Source: Aphidius gifuensis | Lineage: Eukaryota > Arthropoda > Insecta > Hymenoptera > Braconidae | DNA length: 64,000 nucleotides | Assembly (NCBI RefSeq): GCF_014905175.1 | Contig: NC_057789.1 | Coordinates: 7,874,001-7,938,000 of the forward strand | Direction: 5' to 3' | Shown: positions 25,840-37,200 of the stretch, piece by piece | Numbering within the stretch: position 1 is the first letter of the stretch | How the letters are laid out: every line of letters begins with the position of its first letter | Notes under the pieces: model-generated | Databases searched by the model: none | What the model was told of the DNA's origin: nothing | What the model saw: only the letters and a program-made list of their open reading frames with translations | Position numbers and translations under genes: made by a program

Positions 25840-27346
25840 ATATTCAACTAGCAATGAAAGCGTAAATAAATAATTCTACTAAAACTTACAGATTTGACGA
25901 AAAATAAAATTTAAAATAATAAGATGAAAAAAATTTAATAAAAAGAAACAAAAAAAAAACTAAAAAAATTCATTGATATTGTATATATGTAAGAATGCTC
26001 CAGCGCCCTACAGAATAACATAAAAAAAAAAAAAAAATTAAGAAGATGGTCTGAACACTACCGGCTGTGCAGGTACCAATTTATCAGATCTCTTGTAAAA
26101 AAAAACAAAAAACAAAATATGAATAATTAACTAAAAAAAAAAAAAGATTGAAAATTTTAAAAAATATCGAAGACAAATTATGACATCTATGATCAAATGA
26201 TTAACGAAAAATTTAAAATTCTCACAATCTATAGTTTATAGAAAATATATTATTAAAAAGAAAAAAAAAAAAAAAAATATGTATTTTAGACGTTCTTATA
26301 TATCATCAATGTGTAAAGACGATAATATATCAATTTTTTTTTTTTTTTTTTTAAATATTTTTATTTAATATTTATCACTTTGATAAATAGTAAAAAAAAA
26401 AAACAGTTTGATTATCATTAGCAGATGTTAAAATAACAGTTTTAAAAATATAATATAAATGAAGGAAAAAAAAAAAAATAAAATACACAATGCATAAGCA
26501 CGAAAATAATTAAAAAATAACGAAAAAAAAATTATCAATATAATCATTAAGCAAAACTGTATTTCTAAGTGTATCAATAATCTTTTTTATTTTTTTTCTT
26601 TTTTATTATTTTTCATTTTGAAATTATTATACAAAAGACCAGTTGCATATTTATATATAAAAATCATATATAATATATTATTGTCTTCGTTTAAAAAAAA
26701 ATTTATTGCAAAAAATTAATTAACAAAAAAATTATCAATTCATTCCCATATTCAGCTGGTTCAAAACGATGATAATTGGCATTAATCAAGCGATTAAATA
26801 ATTTACATTAAACACGGTATGAAGCCACGTTGATAAAAAGAATTTAAAAAAAAAAAATTCTTCATTAAATTAACAACGATATTTGACTATTTGAATTATG
26901 TAGAAAATAAACATTTTAATTTAAATATATTATTAAAAATAAAAATACATGTAGCTTGATATTAAATTAGTGTTTTTACTAAAGTAAAAATAAATCTTTA
27001 ATGTGTTTAATTGGTAAATTAATTATTTCTTCACCAAGTGACAAATGCATCCTAAATGGTGAATTTGTAAACGTTAAAATTAAAAAGAATATTAAGAAAA
27101 TTAATGAATATTCATAATAGGATGATTAATTTTAATTGAAAGTTAAATTAATAGATAATAATAAGAGCGGGGTGCGGATCTATACAAAATAATGTACGAG
27201 TCCAATAATTCTTACACAAAACATTTAAATATATGAAGAAAATAAATATATATATTGTCTATTTATTTAATTATTATTTCAATTAATAATATTTGTTTGT
27301 TTTTATTTAATAATTGAACATCATTTATTTTTTTTTTTGGCTGGTT
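25840..27346. other. 3' UTR / intergenic region
   Basis: Downstream of the Chromator-like stop codon. Very AT-rich with many poly-A and poly-T runs and AATAAA-like signals. A small less AT-rich patch at about 26040-26095 is probably 3' UTR. No ORF or RNA gene recognised. Confidence 0.45.
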
Positions 27347-29159
27347 ATGGAAACTAATTGGATTGATTTATTAAATATTGAAGATTTAATCAATGATTTG
27401 CTTGAAAAATACATGAAATTTTTAACATTTGATGAATTATTTTTAAAGACAAAGGTAAAAATTTAAAATTAAAAAATTAATTTATTAATTAAATTGATGA
27501 TTTAACAGGAATTTAAGATTTATCAATCAAATATTGATGAAATTAATGATATTGAAAATTTTTACAATGATGAAAATGCTGATAAATATTATTTTTTAAC
27601 AAGAAATAATTTATCAATTGATACTTTAGGTGTTAAAGAATCTTTAATTAAAAAAAATACATTATTTTTTGTTGATAAAAATATATCAGGTGTTAGAAAA
27701 ATAAATAATAATAGTAGATCAATGAAATTAATAAATTTAAAAAATATATTATCAGTAAAACCAATGAAAATTGAATTTAAAAATTATGAATTAAATAAAG
27801 AATATAAATCACGAATTATTATTAAAAATATTAGCAATAATGTTGCAAGATATGGATTTAAAAAATGTCTTGATAAATCATTTTTTTTGATGGAGTTATC
27901 AACAGCTAAAGGAATATTTGAAAGAGAAAATTTAGCACCTGGTATGCATGCTATATTGACAATTAAATTTAAAACAAATAAAGTTAATAATTTTATTGAG
28001 GGTTTGATACTTAATGTTGAAAATGGTAAATCAATAATTATTAAATTATTTGCATTCAGAGAGCCACCACAGTTGACTGGTATGAAAAATAAAATTAAAA
28101 ATATTTGAAAAATTTTTAATAATATTTATTTTTTAGCTGAAATTATTAAAGATAATATTGAATTTCCAATAAATAATCATTTATTCAATCAAAAAGATGA
28201 TGAAAAATTAGATTTGAAATTGGAGAAAAATGTTTCACGTGCTGACACGACAATTTTTGATGAACTGGATTGTAAAATGTGTTTTATTGGTGAAGAAATT
28301 CATGTTAAATTGCGATTAATTAATTACGGTGGTCCTGGAAATTTTCAGTTAATCAGTGAAGATGATTGGTACTCCAAAGAAAATAATGTAAGTAAAAATA
28401 AAAAAGTTAATTAAACCGTGGTAATATTTAAATCTTTTTTTTTCAAAGGATATTTTTGATGAAAATGAATTAATTCTCAGTTGTTTTAAAATCAATCCAA
28501 CAAATTTTGATATTAAAAAAAATCAATCAGTTATTTTAAATGCGAAATTCACTCCAGTTTTATCTGGTTTTCATGGCGAAAAATTTTTAATAATATGTGA
28601 AAATAAAAAAATTAAAGAATTTGAAATACTTGGAGATGGAATTTTCTTTAATTCAAATTTTATATATTTTGAAAATAATTTATCTGATAATTTATCAAAT
28701 GATGAAAATGAAAATTTTGAAGATTTAAAAATTGTATTTTTAAATGATCAAAATTTAGTGTCATTTACGCTATCAAATACAAGTGAAATTGATATTTTTT
28801 ATCACTGGAAAATCAAAGAAAACATGAAAAATAAATTTTTAAAAATTCAACCAGAATTTGGAGTATTTCCAGGTCTAAGTAAAATAACTTTTGAAATTGA
28901 AATATTTAGAGAATATTCTCCAGAAACAAAAAATCTTACTCTCCAGTAATTTCCATAAAAAATAAATTTAATAATCTATTTTTTTTTAATTAACAAAATT
29001 AATTACTTGACACTTTTTAGATTTTTCGTTGAAGATATTCCCCTGGAGTCTATTCTCCAGGACTCAAATTTACTACTGGAGCCTTGTAAAACACCTCGAA
29101 GAATTTCCAAAAACGCAATGGATATTTTAACATTAACAATCAGCCTTGAAATTATCTAA
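27347..29159 (+). CDS. HYDIN/DLEC1-type ASH (MSP-like Ig) domain protein
   Basis: Five exons: 27347-27454, 27509-28079, 28137-28387, 28449-28945 and 29021-29159, joined in frame to about 521 residues. Residues about 110-225 read as an ASH/MSP-like beta domain: the pattern LSVKPMKIEFKNYELNKEY then IIIKNISNNVARYGFK then LAPGMHAILTIKFK is typical of HYDIN, DLEC1 and CFAP relatives, which hold axonemal microtubule complexes together. A second such module appears at about 370-500 (VSFTLSNTSEID, FGVFPGLSKITFEI). The last exon gives FVEDIPLESIL. The protein is much shorter than HYDIN (about 5000) or DLEC1 (about 1750). It may be a diverged sperm-flagellum protein or a shortened family member. The splice CTCCA/GTAATT at 28945 is inferred; without it the protein would end at 28949. 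Confidence 0.6.
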
Positions 29160-29296
29160 AAACAATTAAAAATATTTATATTCTATACCATGAGATTATT
29201 TTTGTAGTAGGTAAAAAAGATTTCTAAGTCGACTGTATTTTCGCTTTTACCATCACATTATCGACTGAAAACACTGAACTTGCACTGGTTTATGAA

Positions 29297-29459
29297 CAGT
29301 TAGCCGACAAGTAATGGGCCGACAAAAAAACAATAATTGCAGCTGATTGTACTTGGATTGTAGATGATTGTAATATATTTAGTTTTGTTTGTCAACCCCC
29401 TCATTAATTTTAATTAATTAATGAATATTTGGAGTTGCCAGATAGCCGACAATTTATAA
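29297..29459 (+). repeat. About 165-bp interspersed repeat, left copy
   Basis: Begins CAGTTAGCCGACAA, contains ...GGGCCGACA..., a central CCCCCTCATTAATT, and ends TAGCCGACAATTTATAA. The reverse complement of 33174-33342 has the same landmarks in the same order and spacing. The motif TAGCCGACAA occurs at both ends of the unit in direct orientation, so it is not a simple TIR element. The two copies bracket the F-box/LRR gene. Confidence 0.8.
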
Positions 29460-29617
29460 TTTTCAAATGGCTGATATTTTTATAGTAATAAGATGCTTAA
29501 TCGATAGCAAATCGTTTGTACATCATTATTTTTCGTTTGTCATTGTTCAATAATTTTTATTTTTTTAAATATTATTTAAAAACCATTGTACTATTCATCC
29601 CCCTGTTAATTAGAACT

Positions 29618-29630
29618 TGCGCATGCGCGA
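29618..29630. promoter_or_regulatory. NRF1/erect-wing type motif
   Basis: TGCGCATGCGCGA matches the palindromic NRF1 core (GCGCATGCGC) exactly, in DNA where CpG and GC-rich 10-mers are rare. It lies 213 bp upstream of the F-box/LRR start codon at 29843, a normal promoter distance. Confidence 0.5.
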
Positions 29631-29679
29631 GTACACTGATAAAAGATGCAGCAACTTGAGTCGACACGTACATAGGTAA

Positions 29680-29733
29680 AGACATTTGCTCCGAAAGCAA
29701 AATACTCGGGTTCGAATCCCGACGGGGGAACTT
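29680..29733 (+). other. tRNA-like 3' half (anticodon arm and T arm)
   Basis: A 5-bp stem with a 7-nt loop (TTTGC TCCGAAA GCAAA, about 29688-29704) is followed by TCGGG TTCGAAT CCCGA, a perfect T arm and B box (about 29708-29724), and a G-rich acceptor-like strand. No matching 5' acceptor strand or D arm is present at tRNA distance, and loop position 33 is C. It is best read as a tRNA pseudogene or tRNA-derived SINE remnant. Confidence 0.45.
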
Positions 29734-29842
29734 TTTTCCAAGTTTCTGTTTTTTAAAAGTATTATATATCAGAAGTATAATATTTTAAGATAAAAAAAAA
29801 TATTAAACCAAAACTTGATATAGCAGTGAATACCAAATTTTC

Positions 29843-32630
29843 ATGTTATCAAATATGAGTGAGTTTAAAAGAAAACGTAAACCAGAGTCGCGAAATCTTT
29901 TTTCTAAAAAATATAAAGTTACAAGTGAAATGTCAACACCTTCCTATAACAAAAAAGAAAATAAGGTGAACTGGGAGTACAACTGCAGTCAAAACATGCT
30001 TGTATACAAGGATGGGCATAATGTGAGTATTTGAGTATTTTAACAGTTTTTCTTATAAAGAGTTGAGTAGCTTGAATAAATATATAAGTATTTATTTAGA
30101 TATGACATTAAAATTCAAGAAAGAAATATATTTTAGACTTAATTATATGCGTCAAAAACATATATTTCTTTCTTTTGAATTTTAGTGTCATATCTAAATT
30201 AAATACTTTAAATTATAATGATATCTGAAAAAACTTGATATAAATTTTGTAGAAAATAACTTGTTTTTGTTGTGATATCACATCTTTTCGCGAAGTCATT
30301 TGGTCATATCAAATTTAATAGATCCAGCCTCAAAATTATTGTTTTGTAACTTTGACACATTTACTCATTTGTTTTGTATATATAAAATATTTTCAAAGTC
30401 ATCAAAGAAACAAAAGATATTGATAAAATATAAAGAAGGAGAGAGAGAGATATAACGAGTAATAAAAAAGTATGAGAGAGATGAAATTTTTTCTGTCCTA
30501 AAAACGCACAGTTGAAAAATTTATTTAATTATTAAAAATTGAACTACTAAATAATTCGGTTTTTTTTTTAAAATAAAGCTTGATACTATATAATGTTAAA
30601 TTATAAAAATCATTAACTTCTATCGTCACCATCATATTTTAAATAAATTTTGAAAATTTGCGAGGGATGAGGTTACCTCTATTTGATGTATATTAAGGCT
30701 CGGTAGTTTATTTGCGCTTTCATTTTTTTTTTTTTTTTACTCGAGAATAACAAAAAAAAAAAAATTTACTCAAAAATGATTATATACACAGATGCATGGT
30801 GCCTTTGACAATGAATATTTTTGATTGTACTTGAGTAACAATAACAAAGTATTGTAAATTTAAATTCTGCAGTAAATTATTTTTTTTTGAATATTCTTAA
30901 AGTACGAATCCTGCTTTCATTAATTCAAATAAACTTACGACTTTCTTAAAAAAAAATTATCTACTTATCATTATTTATTATCCGAGGAGCCATGCAGTTG
31001 TTAATAAAATTTTTTTCAAAAAAAATCCGGAGAAAATCTGGAGAGATTATTTCTACTAGGGAGTTTAAAACATTGTTCTATACATGCCCACCCCTGCTTG
31101 TAGATTCATTATTAAATTTCTGTTGTAAAATATAAATATTCATTATTCTTTTTAGATATACTATCAGCATCATGATCATTCATACGCCGAAAATATAATA
31201 ATTGACCACGCTAGAAGTATAAAAATTGACTGTGTTAACGACGATTGTCTTGCTGAAATATTCATGTATGTGCCAGCATGGGAAAGACCTAAAATTGCAG
31301 TGGGTATGTGATACGTACAATATCAATTAATTGATTAATAAAATAATTTAATTATAATAATTAATATGTTTGTATTATTTATTTATTTCGTAGTATGTCA
31401 AAAATGGAATAGAGTCCTTGATTATTCTTGGGGTAGAGTCAAAAAACTTCAACTCACTCACTGGGAACGAGCTGAGTATCCAAATTGTTTGAAGAAATTT
31501 ACAACACCCGATGGAAAATTAAGCTTTTTGAACTCATTGCTTAATAAATGTGGTCGTTATTTAACACAATTAGACTTGACAGCTTATGGTCATAGTGACA
31601 TAGTGTCGGTTATTAATGAATATTGTCCAAACCTCGTGGAACTTCGATTGAGATTTACCTATGATAACCATAGGCTATATTGGAAATCATTTTCACGTCT
31701 ATCTAAGCTCAAGGTATTAACAGTTATATTTCAAAATCATCTAAAACACCACGCTAAGCTTAATGAGTTAGTACATGCATTGGAATCGCTTGCTGATACA
31801 TTGACTGATCTGACTCTGTTCAATTGGGAAACTGACGAACCCTGTACAGATAGATTTCTTCCATATTTACCCTGTAGATTTCCAGCGGACACCATTTATG
31901 TAAGTTAAACTTTATATCTATTACAAAAAAAAAAATTGAAGAAAATATTCTTTTTATTTTATACGCACATACTTATGAATATTTTCTTCTGCAGGTGCTT
32001 CGTCAACTAAAGGCTCTGAAAAGATTTGAATTTGGTGGTATTGAAATGTTCCCGAAGTTAGAAAAGTATCTGAGAAATAATCGCACACTAGAAGTTATTT
32101 CTTATGATCATTACATAAACAAAGATGTTATTGAGCCAAATCAGTTAATGAGTATAACTACATTGGATTTGTTGAGATACAAAGTTTCAGATGATACTTT
32201 GTATACTGTTGCCAATACCTTGGAGCAATTAACAACGCTCAAAATAAATTGCGAATGGATAACTAATGATGGTATAGTAGCCATTTCAAAGATGAATAAC
32301 TTAACACATCTCTGTTTTTCCGGCTTCAATGACAGCATTGATTCTTCATCAATCAAATTGCTCAAAAACTTGACTAGATTAATGTTACCACGCAGCAGTA
32401 AAACTACTGATAATGTAGCCATGGAAGTTCTCGAAAATTCACCAAAGCTAGAAGCATTGTTTGTTCTGAACACAAGTGTAACTGTTGAATTTATCAAAAA
32501 AGCAGCAGAAGTATCAAGAAATCGAAAACAATATATGACTTTAAGTGTTTCATTCGTAGCTGATAAAAAACAATATGAATCGCCATATTTTAAAATTAAT
32601 ATTTGTTTATTAAAAAAAGTAGATAATTGA
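29843..32630 (+). CDS. F-box and leucine-rich repeat protein
   Basis: Four exons: 29843-30022, 31156-31303, 31394-31899 and 31995-32630, giving about 489 residues. Residues 1-60 are basic and Ser/Lys-rich (SEFKRKRKPESRN). An F-box-like motif lies at about 82-115 (VNDDCLAEIFMYVPAWERPK then VCQKWNRVL). LRRs of the amino-acid-spaced FBXL type run from about 140 to 470 (YLTQLDLTAYG, CPNLVELRL, LTHLCFSGFN, SPKLEALFV). Such proteins are substrate receptors of SCF ubiquitin ligases. No orthologue name can be given; large lineage-specific F-box/LRR families are plausible in parasitoid wasps. Intron 1 carries a 123-bp hairpin element. Codon choice is less AT-extreme than in the surrounding conserved genes. 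A broken relative is at 57071-58214. Confidence 0.85.
30086..30208. repeat. 123-bp near-perfect hairpin in intron 1 of the F-box/LRR gene
   Basis: The left arm (AAGTATTTATTTAGATATGA ... AAATATATTTT) and the right arm (AAAAACATATATTTCTTTC ... TAAATACTT) are inverse complements over about 50 bp with few mismatches, around a loop of about 20 nt (AGACTTAATTATATGCGTC). This is a MITE-like or pre-miRNA-like hairpin. Confidence 0.75.
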
Positions 32631-33173
32631 CAAACTTTATTGATAACTGACTATATTCATAGTATAGATTAAAAAAAAAAACAAAAAATTCATAACTGTT
32701 TTCAATTAAAATTATATTTAATTTTTGATTTTATTTAAAGAATAAATAAATAAACAATTTAAAGATTAACCCTTGGTTATTGACAACTAACAAGTATTTA
32801 ATTTATTTTAATTTTCAAGAAAAAAAACTATAAATTCCCGCTTTTTTTTTTTTTTTTTTATATATCCATACGTCGATATAAAAAATAAGTATTTATGGCA
32901 GATTGAAATTTGAAAGCGGTATTTAAAAAAAAAATTAAATAACAAAAATATAAAAATTAATTGTAAAATAAATTTTCTAAAAAAATATATCAATTTTTTT
33001 TGTATTTAATTTTATAAAAAAAATATGTTCATTAATTAGGCAATTAATTTTAAATGTTCATTCAATTAATTAAAAAAAATGTTGACCTCGGACAAACATT
33101 ACAAATATATATTTGGAATGTACAAATGATTTCCTATAAAATACAATCATAAATTAATTTTTACAGCTGTTCC

Positions 33174-33342
33174 TTATAATTTGTCGGCTAAGTGCAACAT
33201 AGAATTTTAATCAATTAATTACAATTTACAATTAATGAGGGGGGTTACAAATAATTACAAATACATTACATTGAAGTACAAATCGATTACAATTATTTAC
33301 AATCATTAGTTTTATGTCGGCCCGTCAATTGTCGGCTAACTG
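33174..33342 (-). repeat. About 165-bp interspersed repeat, right (inverted) copy
   Basis: On this strand it reads TTATAATTTGTCGGCTAAG ... TTGTCGGCTAACTG. Its reverse complement matches 29297-29459 across the whole length with scattered substitutions and small indels. With that copy it forms a 4-kb inverted bracket around the F-box/LRR gene. Confidence 0.8.
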
Positions 33343-33514
33343 ATTACAACTAAAAAAAACTTGTTTTTTTTTTTTGTTCAGTTATTTTCATTCAAAAATT
33401 TTGCCTCTTTTTCAAGTGTCCTACCCTACCGACTGTCGATACAATGTCATTGAAAGGTCACAATAAAAAAAATAAAATTTCCTCCCACTTTCTTGAATTA
33501 CACACACAGTCTTT

Positions 33515-33526
33515 GGCCAATCAGCG
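33515..33526. promoter_or_regulatory. CCAAT box (NF-Y type)
   Basis: GGCCAATCAGCG is a full NF-Y consensus, about 760 bp upstream of the Gprk1 start codon and near a probable 5' UTR. It is a likely promoter element of Gprk1, whose 5' UTR is inferred to start just downstream. Confidence 0.4.
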
Positions 33527-34277
33527 AATCGAACACTTCGCAGTAGTTTCTAACTGCGAATACATAAACACTGATAAAAAAAAAAAATAATAATAATAAG
33601 AAATTAAAAAATAAAAAAAAATTTCACCCAAGGACTGTGCGAGGGGAGTCAAGCCATCGGTAGAGGCCAAGTACCATCACTTGTGCTCCAAATTATTAAA
33701 AAATAACAAAAAAATAAAATACATAATTTGTTCAACACACAATAACAAGTATATTTTTTTTTTTTATCAATAATTTGGCAAATTCAATAACTCAACAATA
33801 TCCGACATTTTGTTTATCAAAAAAAAGAGCAAAAAAAAAAAAAAGGAAAAGTGTGTTTTTGTTGGTGAAAAAAGAAAAAAAATAATATATATATTTTTTG
33901 TTTAAGTGAAAATAAAAATGACAAGCAAACAAATAATTGTGTTGTGTGATAAATAACATGTCAATATTGATAATATTGATATAAAAAAAAAAAAATAGAG
34001 TAAAAAATGTTTAAAGTTTTGGGATGTCATTGGGATAAAAATAATATATGTCATAAAAATACATGAGGATATTTAATTGTTTATTATTATTTTATTATGT
34101 TATTAATATATAAATTTTTTTGAAGGATAATGTGTCATTGTTGATTTAGCAATTGTTGTTTATTTTTAATTAATTATAAATATATTTATTTAGTGTTGAA
34201 AGTGGGGATAGATTGAATTATAAATTAAATATATTATTTATTATTAAAAAAAAAATTTAAGATATTATTTTGCAAAA

Positions 34278-37200
34278 ATGGCCGACCTCGAGGCTGTCCT
34301 CGCGGATGTTAGCTACCTCATGGCCATGGAAAAGAGCAAGTGCACACCTGCTGCACGAGCAAGTAAAAAAATTGTACTTCCAGATCCCAGGTAAACAACT
34401 ATGTTAATTATAAAAATAAATTTTTTTTTTTAATTTATTTCTGGGTCAAACGAGATAAAAAGAATTATAAATAAATTTTTTTTTTTTTTTTTTTTAATCT
34501 AATTAATTTATTATAAACAAAATTGTTGTAATTAATTTTTTTTTATTCTTTGTTTATTAAACTATAATATTTTTTATAAATTTACAAAATTTTTTGTTTA
34601 TTTTTTGTAGATCATTTCGAAAGAGAAATCGAAAATTTATTTTCGCTTTTTTTTTTTTGTGGTAATAATTCTTTTGAGTCATAAAATTATTAATTTACGA
34701 GTTGATTATTTTTCAATAAATTTATCTGATGAGTTGTATGATTTAAGGTGAAAAAAAAAAATTAAAAAATAATATTTATTTATTATATTTATTGACTGAT
34801 TCATTGATAAGTTTATTCTTTTATTTTCGAATAATTTTTTGAATCACTTTTTGTCATTTACTATGACTCACATGAGTCATGTAATTTTTTCCATGATTTT
34901 TAGCGATTCACAAAGCTCATGTGAATCATGTTAAATAAATAATTAATTTTAATATCTCATTAATATATTAATAACTTAAAAAAATCGAAACAACAATTCA
35001 TTTGAATTTTTTCGATTTTTTGGAGTAAAAATTTCTCATCTTTTAGTTGAATAATTTTTTTTCGAATATCAGCTTGTTTATAAAAATAAGATAAATTAAT
35101 TAAATAAATTATTAATAAAAATATAAATACAAAGAAAATTAGTAATAATTATAAAAAAAAAAATATATATATTTACGTTTTGTTTACAAACAGAGGAATT
35201 GGGTTCATCGATCTTTTGACGCAAAGTCAAAGATTCAGTTACGATGACTTCCTCATAACAAAGACAGATAATATTGTTGTTATTTTTTTCATTAAAAAAA
35301 AAAAAAAGAGAAATAATTTTCTCACATAAATCATTTATTAATTCATGAATATATTAGATTTATATTCATCAAAGTCAACATTGAATTTATTGACTTATTT
35401 ATTTTAAAATAAATTTATTCAAATATCACTTTTTTTTTACGATAAAAAATAGAACTTTTCTCGATTTTTTTTTTTTTTAAGAAAAGAGTAAATATTGTCT
35501 CAACGAGAGAGAAAGAAAAATTTGTTATCAATGACTAGGAGTTGTCCCACAGGACTATATTTATTACGCAAGCGCAAAAATTTCATTGCAGTTTTTTTAT
35601 TTCGAAATTATTTCTATTATTTCGATTTCGATTGTTCAATAGATAATATAAAAAATCTATTAAATTTTTTTATCAAAATATATATTTTTTTAGCTCTTGT
35701 TATAACATCAATTATTATTATTTTTTTTTTTATTCGTCTTTTTCATTTTAAATTGAAAGGAAAAAAGAGATTATTTATTGCTCCATTTCAATTCTTCAAT
35801 TTTTTATTTTTTTCAATCTCATCGCTTTAAAGCTGCATTTTAATGAGCCTCTTTCTATGCAAGTCGTCTTGGTTCTCTTTAAAACACTTTTTTAAATATT
35901 CAACTATCATTTATAAAAAAAAAAAAAAGCATATCTATAGAAAATAATTCGAAAAAAAAAAAAAAAGTTTAAAGGGCTCGAAATCCCTGGAGGATTTAAA
36001 TAGTCTATTTTAAACTTGATGATGAAGAAATAATTTTAACTTTTAATCAATCTTTAAAGATTATTTTAAATAAAATATTCCTTATAAATTTTCTTTAATT
36101 AATTAATTTATATTGTTTTTTTTTTCTTGATATTTTGTGGATAAAATGAAGGAAGAAACAGTAAAATGGTTGAAAGATAAATCGATATTGTCGACGGGGT
36201 TATTGCCACTGTGGTTTATGTTCAACGATATTTTATAAAAACAAAATTTCTTTATTAAGAAAATACAATAAGTTTTTAATAAAAATAAGCATAAATTATA
36301 TTAAATCCAACAAGCTTAAATCTTAAACAAGCAAATAAAATCATCAACGTTTTTTCTTCTCTACATATTGTAGAAATAAAAAATGATTTATATTTTTTTC
36401 TGGTAAATTTAATTATTATTTATATACAATTTATAATTCTGCTTGTGTATTATTATTACCTTTTTTTTACAGCAACTAGTTTTTGACTCTGTCATGTATG
36501 TTATTTCATTTCGAAAATAGATTTGACTCTTATTGCAATGCAACATAATTTTTCTGTCTGGATAACGTAAAAAATTTAAGCTCATTTTACTCAATTATTT
36601 ATATAAAAAAAACGTCAAATATTTAATTAATTAATCAATAAATAATATTTAATTTTCATGCTCAAGATTTATTAACAATTTATTTATTTTTTCAATCATA
36701 CTGGTTTTGACGTCATAATTTTATTTCTTTTTCATGATTTTTTTTTTTCGAATTTTTCAAAGAGAGATAGTTGTGTATATTGGCCTCGGCCTTGGCAATT
36801 GCGCAAAACCAAATTCAATGTATATATAATTATTTAAAAAACATCAGTTTTTTTAAAAAAAAAAAAATTTTAATTAACAAAAAAATAATATGACAACTTT
36901 TCCATCAAATTAACAGCGCAAAAAAAATCACAAGATAATAATAATTTACTTTTTCTTTATTATTTATAATAATTTCATCATTAATTTATAAATAATAATA
37001 AAATTAATAAATTACACTTGATTGCGCATTAAAGATTAAATATAAAAATGGTTTTACAATTTTAGTCTCGCTTGACTGCAATTCACAACTAAAATTCACA
37101 ATGTACGTCATTAAAATACGACGCATTCGAAAAAATAAAAAAAAATACAAGTAAACAAATAAATAAATATTGCAATAACAAAAAAAAAAAAAATATAGTC

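Larger units (their letters stand above)
29160..29842. other. Repeat-bearing spacer upstream of the F-box/LRR gene
   Basis: Contains the left copy of the inverted repeat pair (29297-29459), a strong NRF1-type motif (29618-29630) and a tRNA-like 3' half (about 29680-29733), each listed separately. No protein gene. Confidence 0.5.
32631..34277. other. Intergenic region and Gprk1 upstream sequence
   Basis: Holds the right copy of the inverted repeat pair (33174-33342), a CCAAT box, and a GC-richer stretch at about 33630-33690 (GAGGGGAGTCAAGCCATCGG) that is probably Gprk1 5' UTR. The rest is AT-rich with no ORF of interest. Confidence 0.5.

Noticed and set aside
29659..29733. Functional tRNA gene
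   Set aside because: The T arm and an anticodon-like arm are good, but there is no complementary acceptor strand or D arm at the right distance, and position 33 is C.
35495..35830. 111-codon ORF in Gprk1 intron 1
   Set aside because: Phe/Ile-rich composition from T-runs and no recognisable motif; the strand and frame are unrelated to the Gprk1 exons.
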